Origin: Intrasporangium flavum
GTDB lineage: Bacteria; Actinomycetota; Actinomycetes; Actinomycetales; Dermatophilaceae
Assembly: GCF_001956915.1 (NCBI RefSeq)
Contig: NZ_MLJO01000004.1
Location: forward strand, 1-64,000
Direction of reading: 5' to 3'
DNA length: 64,000 nt
The notes beneath the pieces are model-generated. The model was given only the letters and a program-made list of their open reading frames with translations. It did no database searches and was not told the origin of the DNA. Of this stretch, positions 7,773-15,349 are shown in pieces. Position 1 is the stretch's first letter. Every line of letters begins with the position of its first letter. The position numbers and the translations under genes were made by a program.

Positions 7773-10700
7773 ATGACCGAAGCCCCCAGGCGCGACCCTG
7801 CCCTCACGGCCGAGTCCACCTCGGGCGATCCCCGTGCCGACCGCGTCGCCGCGGCGGTGCGCACGTGGCAGCGCGCCCTCGTCGACCTCGGCGGTCGCAA
7901 CACCCTGCTCTGGTACCGCGACCTGCCCTCCGGCACGCTCGACCTCACGACCGCCCACCCCGGCGGCGTCTCGATGCTGCTCGCCGGGCGCCGCACGCGC
8001 CTGTCCGACCTCTTCCGCGAGCCCGCGGCTCTGGAGGAGGCCCGACGCCGGGCCCGCGCCATCCGGTCCAAGGCCCTCGAGCTGCGCGAGGAGCGCGGCA
8101 TCGCGGCCGGGTTCGTGGCCATCGGCATGGCCACGTGGTCGGTGCCCCGGGCCGCCCGCCCGCCGGCCGCCCCGGTGCTGCTGCGCGCCTGCGTGCTGCG
8201 CCCCACCGGCGCCGCCCAGGACGACTTCGAGATCGACCTCGGCCCCGAGGTGGAGTTCAACCCGGTGCTGCGCGAGTACCTGCGCTCCGAGCAGGGCATC
8301 GAGGTCGACGGCGACGCCCTGGCCGACCTCGCCACCGGTCCCGCAGGCTTCGACGCCCTCCCCGTGTACGACGCGCTGCGCGCGCAGTGCGCGCACGTGC
8401 CCGACCTGCGGGTCGAGGAGCGCATCGTCCTCGGCACGTTCTCGTACGCCAAGCTGCCGATGGTGGCCGACCTCGCCCTGCAGGGCGGGTCCCTGGCCGA
8501 CCACGACGTCGTCGCGGCCCTCGCCGGCGACGAGTCGGCGCTCGCGGCGGTGCGCCTGCGCGTGCCCGACAGCGAGCCCGACCCCGACCCGGAGCACGAG
8601 TACCTCGTCCTCGACGCCGACTCCTCGCAGCACGCGGCCATCGACGCCGTGCGGGCCGGGGCCCACCTCGTCGTCAAGGGACCGCCCGGCACCGGCAAGT
8701 CGCAGACCATCGCCAACCTCATCGCGGCGCTCGCGGCCGAGGGCAAGTCGACGCTCTTCGTCGCCGAGAAGCGTGCCGCCATCGACGCCGTGCTCACCCG
8801 CCTCGACCGTCTCGGCCTCGGCGACCTCGTCCTCGACGCCTACGACGGCCCGACGAACAAGCGCGCCACGGCTCTGCAGTTCGCCCGCAGCCTCGACGCC
8901 GCGCTCCAGCACGCCGACGTCCGGGCCGACGGCACGGGCGCCGAGCTGCGCGACCGCCGCGCCCGCCTCCAGCGCCACGTCCGCGCGCTCCACGACGTGC
9001 GCGAGCCGTGGGGCGTCAGCGCGCACGACGCCGAGGAGGCGCTCGTCGAGCTCGGCATGCGCAAGCCGCCGCCGACGTCCCGGGTGCGCATCGGGGGCCG
9101 CGAGCTGTCGGCGACGAGCCGGGCCCGCGCCGTCGAGCTCGGCCGCCGGCTGCGCGACGCCGCAGGCCTCGGCGCCTGGGTGCGCGAGGGCGACGACCCG
9201 TGGTTCGGGGCCCGCATCCTCAGCGCCGACGACGCGTCGCGCGCCCTCGAGGTGACGACGCGCTACAGCACCACGGGCCTGGACGACACTGGCGACCGCC
9301 TCAACGGCATCCTCGACGAGTCCCAGGTGCCGGCCGCCGAGTCCATCAACGTGTGGGCCTCGGCCTTCGAGACGATGTCGCGCGTCCGCGAGACGCTCGA
9401 GGTGTTCCGGCCGGAGGTCTTCGACACCCCGCTGCGCGAGCACATCTCGGCCACGGCCACCCGCGACTGGCGCGAGGCCCGCGGCATCGAGATGGGCTGG
9501 ATGGACCGCTGGCGGATCCGCCGGCAGACCAAGCGGCTGCTGCGCCCGGGCCGCCCACCGGCCGACCTGCACGACCGGCTCGTCGCCGCGTCCGAGCAGC
9601 GGGAGCACTGGTACGCCCTCGTCGGCGGCGGCGGCCGCCCCGAGATCTCACCGCGCCTCGACGAGGGGCTCGCGCTCCTCGCGGAGGTCAAGGGCGACCT
9701 CGACTGGCTCGACGACCGGCTGCCGCCGCACGACAGCCGGCCGCCGCTGACCGACCTGCCCCTCGACGAGCTGCGCGAGCGTCTCGCCGCGCTCGCGGCA
9801 CGTCCCGACCGCGTCGGCGTCCTGCCGCAGGTGACGAGCATCCTCGACGAGATGCGCTCGGCCGGGCTGGGCCCGCTCGTCGACGACCTGGCGCGCCGGG
9901 GCGTCGGCACCGAGCAGGTCACGGCCGAGGTCGACCACGTCTGGTGGGCCTCGGTGGCCCAGGAGGTCACGGTCCGCGACCCCGCCTACGGTGCCCACGA
10001 CGGCGCGGGCCTGCGCCGGGACGTCGCCGAGTACGTCGAGGCCGACCGCGCCCACCAGGACGCGACCGTCGCCCGCGTGCGCGACGCCGTGGCCCGCAAC
10101 GTCCGTGAGGTGCTCGAGGACCACCCCGCGCAGGAGGCGCTGGTTCGCGCCGAGGCCGGAAAGGCCCGACGGCACAAGCCACTTCGCGACCTCGTGCCGC
10201 AGGCGTCGGCTGCCCTCACGGCGATCAAGCCGTGCTGGGCGATGAGCCCGCTCGTGGTCGCCTCGACCCTGCCGCCCGGCAAGTGGTTCGACGTCGTCGT
10301 CTTCGACGAGGCCTCGCAGGTCCAGCCGGCTCAGGCGATCTCGGCGATCAGCCGCGCACGCCAGGTCGTCGTCGCCGGTGACGAGCGCCAGCTGCCGCCG
10401 ACGAACTTCTTCACGGTCGTGTCCGACGACGAGACCGCTCCGGCCCAGGCCGACGACACCCTGACCGAGGGCTTCGAGTCGGTCCTCGACGTGCTCGCCG
10501 CGACGCTGCCGACGCGCAGCCTGACGTGGCACTACCGCAGCCGCGACGAGCGGCTCATCGCCTTCGCCAACGACGCCGTCTACGACGGTGGCCTGACGAC
10601 CTTCCCGGGCACCTCGATCGAGTCGGCGGTCACCTTCGAGCCGGTCGACGGCCAGGCCACGCTGCAGCCGGGGGTCGACACCATCGAGACGACCGACGCG

Positions 10701-11897
10701 GAGGTGGCGCGGGTCGTCGAGCTCGTCCTCGAGCACGCCCGCACCCGCCCCACCGAGTCGCTCGGCGTCATCGCGCTCGGCATCAAGCACGCCGACCGGC
10801 TCGACGACGCCGTCACCGACGCCCTGCGCCGGGCCCCCGACGTCGCCGACTTCTTCGACACCGACCGGCCCGAGCGGTTCTTCGTCAAGAACCTCGAGCG
10901 GGTCCAGGGCGACGAGCGCGACGCGATCATCCTGTCGATCGGCTACGGCAAGACCCCGCACGGCCGGGTGCTGCACCGGTTCGGACCCCTCAACATCGAG
11001 GGGGGCGAGCGGCGGCTCAACGTCGCCATCACCCGGGCCCGGCAGCGGATGACCGTCGTGTCGGCGCTGCGGGCCTCCGACCTCGACCCCGAGCGGCTCA
11101 AGGCCCGGGGCGCGGTCATGCTGCGCGACTTCCTGGCCTACGCAGAGACCGGCGGCCGCCGCGGCGACGACGGCACTCTCTTCGCGGCCAACCCGCCCAG
11201 CGGCGACCCGCTGCGCAGGGACCTCGCCGAGCGGCTGCGCCGGGAGGGCCTCACCGTCCACGAGGACTACGGCTCGGCGAGCCAGCGCATCGACCTCGCC
11301 GTGGAGGACCCGTACCACCGGGGTCGCGGCCTCATCGCCGTCGAGACCGACGGCGACCGCTACGCCGCCCTGCGCAGCACCCGCGACCGCGACCGGCTGC
11401 GCCCCGAGCAGCTGACCCGTCTGGGCTGGATCCACGAGCGGGTCTGGAGCACCGACGTGTTCCGCGACCCCGCACGCGAGATCTCCCGCATCGTCACGAT
11501 GGCCCGAGAGACCCGACCGCCGGCGCCCGAGCCCGGACCGGTGTCCGGGACCCCATCCGCCGAGCTGCCCGGGGACGCGGCCCCGACGCAGACCGCGCCG
11601 ACCGCGGCGGACGCGTCCGGCGACGGCACGAGCGCCGACGCCGCCACGCCGGACGCCGGTGCCGAGGCCCGCACCGACGAGAAGGTCGGCGCGGCGCCCC
11701 GGCGCAAGCGGCGTCGGGTGTTCCGCCGCGGGACCGCCGAGACCGCGGCCGACGACCCGATCGAGGACCTCACACCGGCGCCCACGGGCGGCCGGAGCCG
11801 CGACGACACCGACCTCGGATGGGGTGGTGCGCGTGGCGGGGACTCCGACAGCCGCGACCAGTGGCTCCAGGACCAGCGCCCGCCCCACTACGAGTGA
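7773..11897 (+). CDS. DUF4011-type superfamily 1 helicase with C-terminal nuclease-like domain
   Basis: The 1374-residue protein has a DUF4011 N-terminal region (about residues 25-250, starting WQRALVDLGGRNTLLWY). It continues with an AAA_11/AAA_12 helicase core: Walker A GPPGTGKSQTIANLI near residue 305, Walker B VVFDEASQVQPAQ near 842, WHYRSRDERLI near 913, VQGDERDAIILSIGYG near 1044 and LNVAITRARQRM near 1081. Residues 1150-1245 resemble the MTES_1575/DUF559-like PD-(D/E)XK nuclease fold (RIDLAV then AVETDG). A disordered Pro/Ala/Asp tail of about 130 residues ends the protein. All helicase motifs look intact. It probably unwinds and processes nucleic acid; relatives occur in defence islands, but this role is inference. 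A TPR protein gene follows. Confidence 0.85.
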   Translation: MTEAPRRDPALTAESTSGDPRADRVAAAVRTWQRALVDLGGRNTLLWYRDLPSGTLDLTTAHPGGVSMLLAGRRTRLSDLFREPAALEEARRRARAIRSKALELREERGIAAGFVAIGMATWSVPRAARPPAAPVLLRACVLRPTGAAQDDFEIDLGPEVEFNPVLREYLRSEQGIEVDGDALADLATGPAGFDALPVYDALRAQCAHVPDLRVEERIVLGTFSYAKLPMVADLALQGGSLADHDVVAALAGDESALAAVRLRVPDSEPDPDPEHEYLVLDADSSQHAAIDAVRAGAHLVVKGPPGTGKSQTIANLIAALAAEGKSTLFVAEKRAAIDAVLTRLDRLGLGDLVLDAYDGPTNKRATALQFARSLDAALQHADVRADGTGAELRDRRARLQRHVRALHDVREPWGVSAHDAEEALVELGMRKPPPTSRVRIGGRELSATSRARAVELGRRLRDAAGLGAWVREGDDPWFGARILSADDASRALEVTTRYSTTGLDDTGDRLNGILDESQVPAAESINVWASAFETMSRVRETLEVFRPEVFDTPLREHISATATRDWREARGIEMGWMDRWRIRRQTKRLLRPGRPPADLHDRLVAASEQREHWYALVGGGGRPEISPRLDEGLALLAEVKGDLDWLDDRLPPHDSRPPLTDLPLDELRERLAALAARPDRVGVLPQVTSILDEMRSAGLGPLVDDLARRGVGTEQVTAEVDHVWWASVAQEVTVRDPAYGAHDGAGLRRDVAEYVEADRAHQDATVARVRDAVARNVREVLEDHPAQEALVRAEAGKARRHKPLRDLVPQASAALTAIKPCWAMSPLVVASTLPPGKWFDVVVFDEASQVQPAQAISAISRARQVVVAGDERQLPPTNFFTVVSDDETAPAQADDTLTEGFESVLDVLAATLPTRSLTWHYRSRDERLIAFANDAVYDGGLTTFPGTSIESAVTFEPVDGQATLQPGVDTIETTDAEVARVVELVLEHARTRPTESLGVIALGIKHADRLDDAVTDALRRAPDVADFFDTDRPERFFVKNLERVQGDERDAIILSIGYGKTPHGRVLHRFGPLNIEGGERRLNVAITRARQRMTVVSALRASDLDPERLKARGAVMLRDFLAYAETGGRRGDDGTLFAANPPSGDPLRRDLAERLRREGLTVHEDYGSASQRIDLAVEDPYHRGRGLIAVETDGDRYAALRSTRDRDRLRPEQLTRLGWIHERVWSTDVFRDPAREISRIVTMARETRPPAPEPGPVSGTPSAELPGDAAPTQTAPTAADASGDGTSADAATPDAGAEARTDEKVGAAPRRKRRRVFRRGTAETAADDPIEDLTPAPTGGRSRDDTDLGWGGARGGDSDSRDQWLQDQRPPHYE

Positions 11898-11988
11898 GGG
11901 TGACGGCCGGGCGCAGCGATGGTCGGGGGTTGTGCTGGGCAGGGCGGGCCGCGGGAATGAGCCGTGCACCCGGGGCGTTGGTGAGCGC

Positions 11989-12420
11989 ATGAACACCACC
12001 CCTTTCCAGCTGCGACTGTCGTTCGCGCAAGGGCTCTTCGAGCGGGGTGACCACCTCGCCGCTGCCACTGCGCTCGCCAACCTCGTCGACGAGGCCGACG
12101 CGCAGGCCGTGGAGCTCACCACGGCCACCGAGGCCGGCTGGGCGCCGCACTCGACCACCGACCTGCGTCTGCTGCTCGCCCGCGCCTACTTCCACTCGGC
12201 GCAGTTCCGGCATGCCGAGGAGACGCTCCAGCGGATCATCGAGGAGTGCCCGACCGACGCGTACGCGCACCTGCTGCTCGGGCGCACGCTCCAGCGGGCC
12301 GGGCGGCACGCCGAGGCCGCGCGACCCCTCGCGCTCGCGGAGGTCTACGGCGGCTACGAGCGGCCGCAGGCCTACGGCGGCCCGGTCCTCGGTCACGGCG
12401 ACGGCGACGACGAGGCCTGA
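11989..12420 (+). CDS. Tetratricopeptide repeat protein
   Basis: The 143-residue protein is helical with about three TPR-like units. FAQGLFERGDHLAAATALANL comes first, then LLLARAYFHSAQFRHAEETLQRII and AYAHLLLGRTLQRAGRHAEAARPL. The terminal region is Tyr/Gly and Asp-rich. No membrane segment or catalytic motif is present, so it is likely a cytoplasmic scaffold or adaptor. It lies 91 bases after the helicase in the same direction and may be cotranscribed with it. I chose the ATG at 11989 because upstream codons overlap the helicase end and add no TPR content. Confidence 0.75.
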   Translation: MNTTPFQLRLSFAQGLFERGDHLAAATALANLVDEADAQAVELTTATEAGWAPHSTTDLRLLLARAYFHSAQFRHAEETLQRIIEECPTDAYAHLLLGRTLQRAGRHAEAARPLALAEVYGGYERPQAYGGPVLGHGDGDDEA

Positions 12421-12436
12421 CCCCCCGCGCCCACTG

Positions 12437-12635
12437 CTGCGTCACTGCCCCTCCACGCGGGGCACTGACGTAGGGGGTGGGGTCCCGGCGCTACGTCACT
12501 GCCCCTCCTCGCGGGGCACTGACGTAGCGGGTGGGGTCCCGGCGCTACGTCACTGCCCCTCCTCGCGGGGCACTGACGTAGCGGGTGGGGTCCTGGCGCT
12601 ACGCCGATGCCACCCCTCGCGGGGGTTCGGTGTCC
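12437..12635. repeat. 54-bp tandem hairpin repeat, three copies plus a decayed fourth
   Basis: Three 37-base hairpins at 12437-12473, 12491-12527 and 12545-12581 are spaced by exactly 54 bp. Each has arms CTACGTCACTGCCCC and GGGGCACTGACGTAG with one mismatch. The 17-base spacers are nearly identical and can pair across in the alternative register. A degenerate fourth copy starts at 12599. The array fills most of the 318-bp space between the convergent TPR and mscL genes, followed by the mscL terminator hairpin; I see no ORF there. It may be a bidirectional terminator or a REP-like element. Confidence 0.9.
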
Positions 12636-12668
12636 GCGGCGCCGGAGGGTGAGCGCGTCCAGACGACG

Positions 12669-12701
12669 GACGGGGCGGGAGCATCGTGCTCCCGCCCCGT
12701 C
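12669..12701 (-). terminator. Terminator hairpin of mscL
   Basis: A 15-bp perfect stem (GACGGGGCGGGAGCA and its complement) with a 3-base TCG loop begins 38 bases past the mscL stop. There is no T-run, as is common in high-GC actinobacteria. Confidence 0.6.
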
Positions 12702-12738
12702 GCGGCGTCATGGGGTCCGCCGTCGCGGACCGGGCGGC

Positions 12739-13104
12739 TCAGCGTGCCCGCAGCGCGTCGCGGATCTCGGTGAGCAGGATGATCTCCTCGGAAGGCGCCT
12801 CGGGCTCGGGCTCGATGCCCTGCTTGCGCCGCTCGGCGAGCTTGTTCAGCGGTGCGACGACGATGAAGTACACGGCGGCCGCCACGATGAGGAAGCCGAC
12901 CAGGGCCGTGAGGAACGCGCCGATGGCGACGCCGCCGGGCTTGAACGACGAGAAGTCGGGCTTGCCGCCGATCTTGCCGATGAGGTCCATGATGACGACG
13001 ACGAACGCGTCGACGACCTTGGCGAACGCCGTGCCGATGACCACTGCGACAGCGAGGTCGACGACGTTGCCCCGCATGATGAAGTCTTTGAATCCCTTGA
13101 GCAC
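12739..13104 (-). CDS. mscL: Large-conductance mechanosensitive channel MscL
   Basis: The 121-residue protein is a full-length MscL. It has the N-terminal amphipathic start MLKGFKDFIMRGNVVDLAVAV, TM1 with GTAFAKVVDAF, a short periplasmic loop (KPDFSSF), TM2 GAFLTALVGFLIVAAAVYFIVV and a charged C-terminal helix ending LLTEIRDALRAR. It forms a homopentamer in the membrane that opens under tension to release solutes on osmotic downshock. AAGGGGA sits upstream of the ATG. A SAF-domain gene lies upstream on the same strand after 53 bases. Mycobacterial mscL lies in the same broad neighbourhood as FmdB-like and 5-FCL genes, as here. Confidence 0.97.
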   Translation of the reverse strand: MLKGFKDFIMRGNVVDLAVAVVIGTAFAKVVDAFVVVIMDLIGKIGGKPDFSSFKPGGVAIGAFLTALVGFLIVAAAVYFIVVAPLNKLAERRKQGIEPEPEAPSEEIILLTEIRDALRAR

Positions 13105-13157
13105 TGAAGGTCCCCTTCACGTCTGCCCCCGAACCGGGATCGGGCGTCGCGACGAGC

Positions 13158-13937
13158 CTACTGCGGCGTCGCGACCGGCTGCCGGATGGCGACGACGAAG
13201 CTCTGCCCGGCCTCGAGGGCGCTGAGTCCGCGGGCGACCCGGGTGGCGTCGTCGGGCCCGAGGGACAGGGTGACCTGCGGCGGGTGCGAACTGCCCAGTG
13301 CACCAGACTCGCTCGCGTCGCGGACGGCGAGCACGACGACGTCCGAGGCGGCGCGCTCGCCGGTGCCCGTGGCGTAGAGGTCGACGCGCGCACCCGGCCG
13401 TGCGCCGGCGCCGGTGGCATCGACGACCGGCACGGTGAGCGCCACGTGGTCGGCGGGTTGCCCGGCCAGGACCGACCCGCCCAGCAGCCGGTTTGGGGTC
13501 ACGGCCTCACGGGCGAGCAGCGGCCCGGCGGCGGCCCGGCCCACGACGGCGGCCGGGTCGGAGACGGCGCCGTCCGGTCGGTCGGCGGCGGCACGCTGCA
13601 CGACGGCGAGGTCGTCGGCCACGAGCACGGCCCCGGCCGCGACGTCGCGGGCGGCGACGACCGTCGGCACCCCGGCGGTGCCGGCCGCTCGCGGGGAGAG
13701 GGCTCCGAGGCCGACCCACACCGCGACCCCGGCCAGCAGCGCCGCGACCACCCGCCGCCGGCGCAGCCTGCGAGCCGCCCGCCGGCGCGGGCCGGCCGGA
13801 AGCGGTCGACCGCGCCGGCCGGCCCGCGCGAGGCCGGCTCCACCGAGCGCCCTGCCGAGCGCCGAGTCGCCGGCACGCCCGGTCGGCGGGCCCGTGAGAC
13901 GCGGTGCGCGCGGCTGCGAGGACCCCGAGCCGGACAT
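13158..13937 (-). CDS. SAF-domain (CpaB/RcpC-like) membrane-anchored protein
   Basis: The 259-residue protein has a disordered Arg/Pro/Gly N-terminus with twin-arginine clusters, one membrane segment at about residues 67-87 (VVAALLAGVAVWVGLGAL), then a SAF domain. The SAF signature is VVAARDVAAGAVLVADDLAVV followed by VVGRAAAGPLLAREAVTPNRL. The remaining part matches the CpaB/RcpC extension, with VTVPVVDATGAGARPGARVDLYAT-like strands. Such proteins support Flp/Tad pilus assembly, but no pilus genes are in this window. Its ATG overlaps the mtnP stop by one base, so the two are coupled. The link to purine salvage is probably only positional. Confidence 0.75.
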   Translation of the reverse strand: MSGSGSSQPRAPRLTGPPTGRAGDSALGRALGGAGLARAGRRGRPLPAGPRRRAARRLRRRRVVAALLAGVAVWVGLGALSPRAAGTAGVPTVVAARDVAAGAVLVADDLAVVQRAAADRPDGAVSDPAAVVGRAAAGPLLAREAVTPNRLLGGSVLAGQPADHVALTVPVVDATGAGARPGARVDLYATGTGERAASDVVVLAVRDASESGALGSSHPPQVTLSLGPDDATRVARGLSALEAGQSFVVAIRQPVATPQ

Positions 13938-14863
13938 CAGGGGAGCGGGAAGGGCAGCTCGAGGCCGTCGAGGGCCCGGCGGCACGGGCACGTGGCGTCG
14001 TCGTCGGCCTCGTGCGCGGGCAGCTGGCCGATGGCGTCGCGCAGCACCGACTTGAGCCGCTCGACGTTGGTGCCGAAGACGCGCAGCACCTCCTCGTGGG
14101 TGACGGCCTCGCCGCCCTCGACCCCGGCGTCGGCGTCGGTGACGAGGGCGATCGTCGTGAAGCACATCGCGAGCTCGCGGGCGAGCGCAGCCTCGGGCAT
14201 CGCCGTCATGCCGACGATCGACCACCCGGCCTGCTGGTGCCACACCGACTCGGCCCGCGAGGAGAACCGCGGCCCGTTGACGACGACGAGCGTGCCCTCG
14301 GGCTCGACCTCGAACCCGGCCAGGCGCGCCGCGTCGACGGCGACCTGCCGGCCGTTCGGGCAGTACGGGTCGGCGAAGCCGACGTGCACGACGGGGCCCT
14401 CGACGTCGTACACCGTGTGCTCGCGACCCCACGTGCGGTCGACGACCTGGTCGGGCACGACGACGGTGCCCGGCCCCTGCTCGGGGCGCAGCGACCCCAC
14501 CGCGCACGGTGCGAGCACCTGGCGCACGCCGACGGCGCGCAGCGCCCAGAGGTTGGCGCGGTAGTTGACCCGGTGCGGCGGGAACCGGTGGCCCTTGCCG
14601 TGCCGGGCCACGAAGGCGACGGACCGGCCCTCGACCTCGCCGATGACGAGGGGGTCGCTCGGGCGCCCGAACGGGGTGTCGACCTCGACGGTGTCGTAGT
14701 CGTCGAGGAAGTCGTAGAGCCCGGACCCGCCGATGACGCCGATCTCGGCGCGTGGACCGCCCACGGTCGACGCCGACCCGACGGACGCGGACGCGTCGGC
14801 GGAGGGCGCGAGCAGGGCGGTGGGCTCGGCGTCGGGGTGGCTGCCGGGGGAGTCAGTCGTCAT
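13937..14863 (-). CDS. mtnP: S-methyl-5'-thioadenosine phosphorylase (PNP/MTAP family)
   Basis: The 308-residue cytoplasmic enzyme belongs to the MTAP branch of nucleoside phosphorylases. It has the phosphate-binding motif IGGSGLYDF near residue 43, RHGKGHRFPPHRVNYRANLWAL, and the late motif MTAMPEAALARELAMCF. It should cleave methylthioadenosine with phosphate to adenine and 5-methylthioribose-1-phosphate for methionine and purine salvage. Some actinobacterial members also act on inosine or guanosine, so substrate range is uncertain. About 40 N-terminal residues are extra and low-complexity. A TAGGCT -10 element is 6 bases upstream of the ATG, supporting the long form. Confidence 0.88.
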   Translation of the reverse strand: MTTDSPGSHPDAEPTALLAPSADASASVGSASTVGGPRAEIGVIGGSGLYDFLDDYDTVEVDTPFGRPSDPLVIGEVEGRSVAFVARHGKGHRFPPHRVNYRANLWALRAVGVRQVLAPCAVGSLRPEQGPGTVVVPDQVVDRTWGREHTVYDVEGPVVHVGFADPYCPNGRQVAVDAARLAGFEVEPEGTLVVVNGPRFSSRAESVWHQQAGWSIVGMTAMPEAALARELAMCFTTIALVTDADAGVEGGEAVTHEEVLRVFGTNVERLKSVLRDAIGQLPAHEADDDATCPCRRALDGLELPFPLP

Positions 14864-14869
14864 GGCCCG

Positions 14870-14875
14870 AGCCTA
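14870..14875 (-). promoter_or_regulatory. Leaderless -10 element (TAGGCT) of mtnP
   Basis: TAGGCT on the minus strand ends 6 bases before the mtnP ATG at 14863. It supports that start over internal ones. Confidence 0.5.
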
Positions 14876-14935
14876 GGGCGCGGACCGGCGGCCGACGCGG
14901 GGGTCAGCCGGGGCTGGGGACGACGGGCCGCCGCC

Positions 14936-15304
14936 TCAGGAGGCTGTGGACGACGAGCTCGTGGCCGCGGTGGACGAGCCCGAGGAGGACGACGAGGAGC
15001 TCGACGTCGAGGAGGACGAGGACGACGAGGAGGACGAGTCGGACGAGCCGGTCGACCCCGTCGACGTGGCGCCGCTCGAGGAGTCCTTCGACGCGGAGCC
15101 GGACGACGTCGAGCCGTTGCCCGACGTGCGCGAGTCGGTCTTGTAGAAGCCGGAGCCCTTGAACGCGATGCCCACCGGGTGGATCACCTTGCGCAGCCGC
15201 GGCTCACCGCACTCCGGGCACACCGTCAGGGCGTCGTCGGTGAACGACTGGCGGATGTCGAAGGCGTGCCCGCACTCGGTGCACGCGTAGGAGTAGGTGG
15301 GCAT
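14936..15304 (-). CDS. FmdB-family zinc ribbon protein with long poly-Ser tail
   Basis: The 122-residue protein starts MPTYSYACTECGHAFDIRQS and has a second CPECG pair, giving the four cysteines of an FmdB/CxxC_CxxC zinc ribbon (residues 8-35). After PVGIAFKGSGFYKTDSR, the last 60 residues are almost only Ser, Thr and Gly, including a run of about ten Ser. The layout matches mycobacterial Rv0991c, reported as a redox-regulated chaperone with a disordered Ser-rich tail and located beside the 5-FCL gene. Here the 5-FCL gene lies about 5 kb downstream, so orthology is plausible. Chaperone activity is inferred from that parallel. Confidence 0.8.
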   Translation of the reverse strand: MPTYSYACTECGHAFDIRQSFTDDALTVCPECGEPRLRKVIHPVGIAFKGSGFYKTDSRTSGNGSTSSGSASKDSSSGATSTGSTGSSDSSSSSSSSSSTSSSSSSSSGSSTAATSSSSTAS

Positions 15305-15349
15305 GGAGACCTCGGTGATCGGGAGAGGAGCGGGAGACCGTCGTCCAGT

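Noticed and set aside
12437-12635. Possible CRISPR array
   Set aside because: The spacers between the hairpins are nearly identical and each unit is itself a palindrome, so this is a tandem repeat; no cas gene is near.
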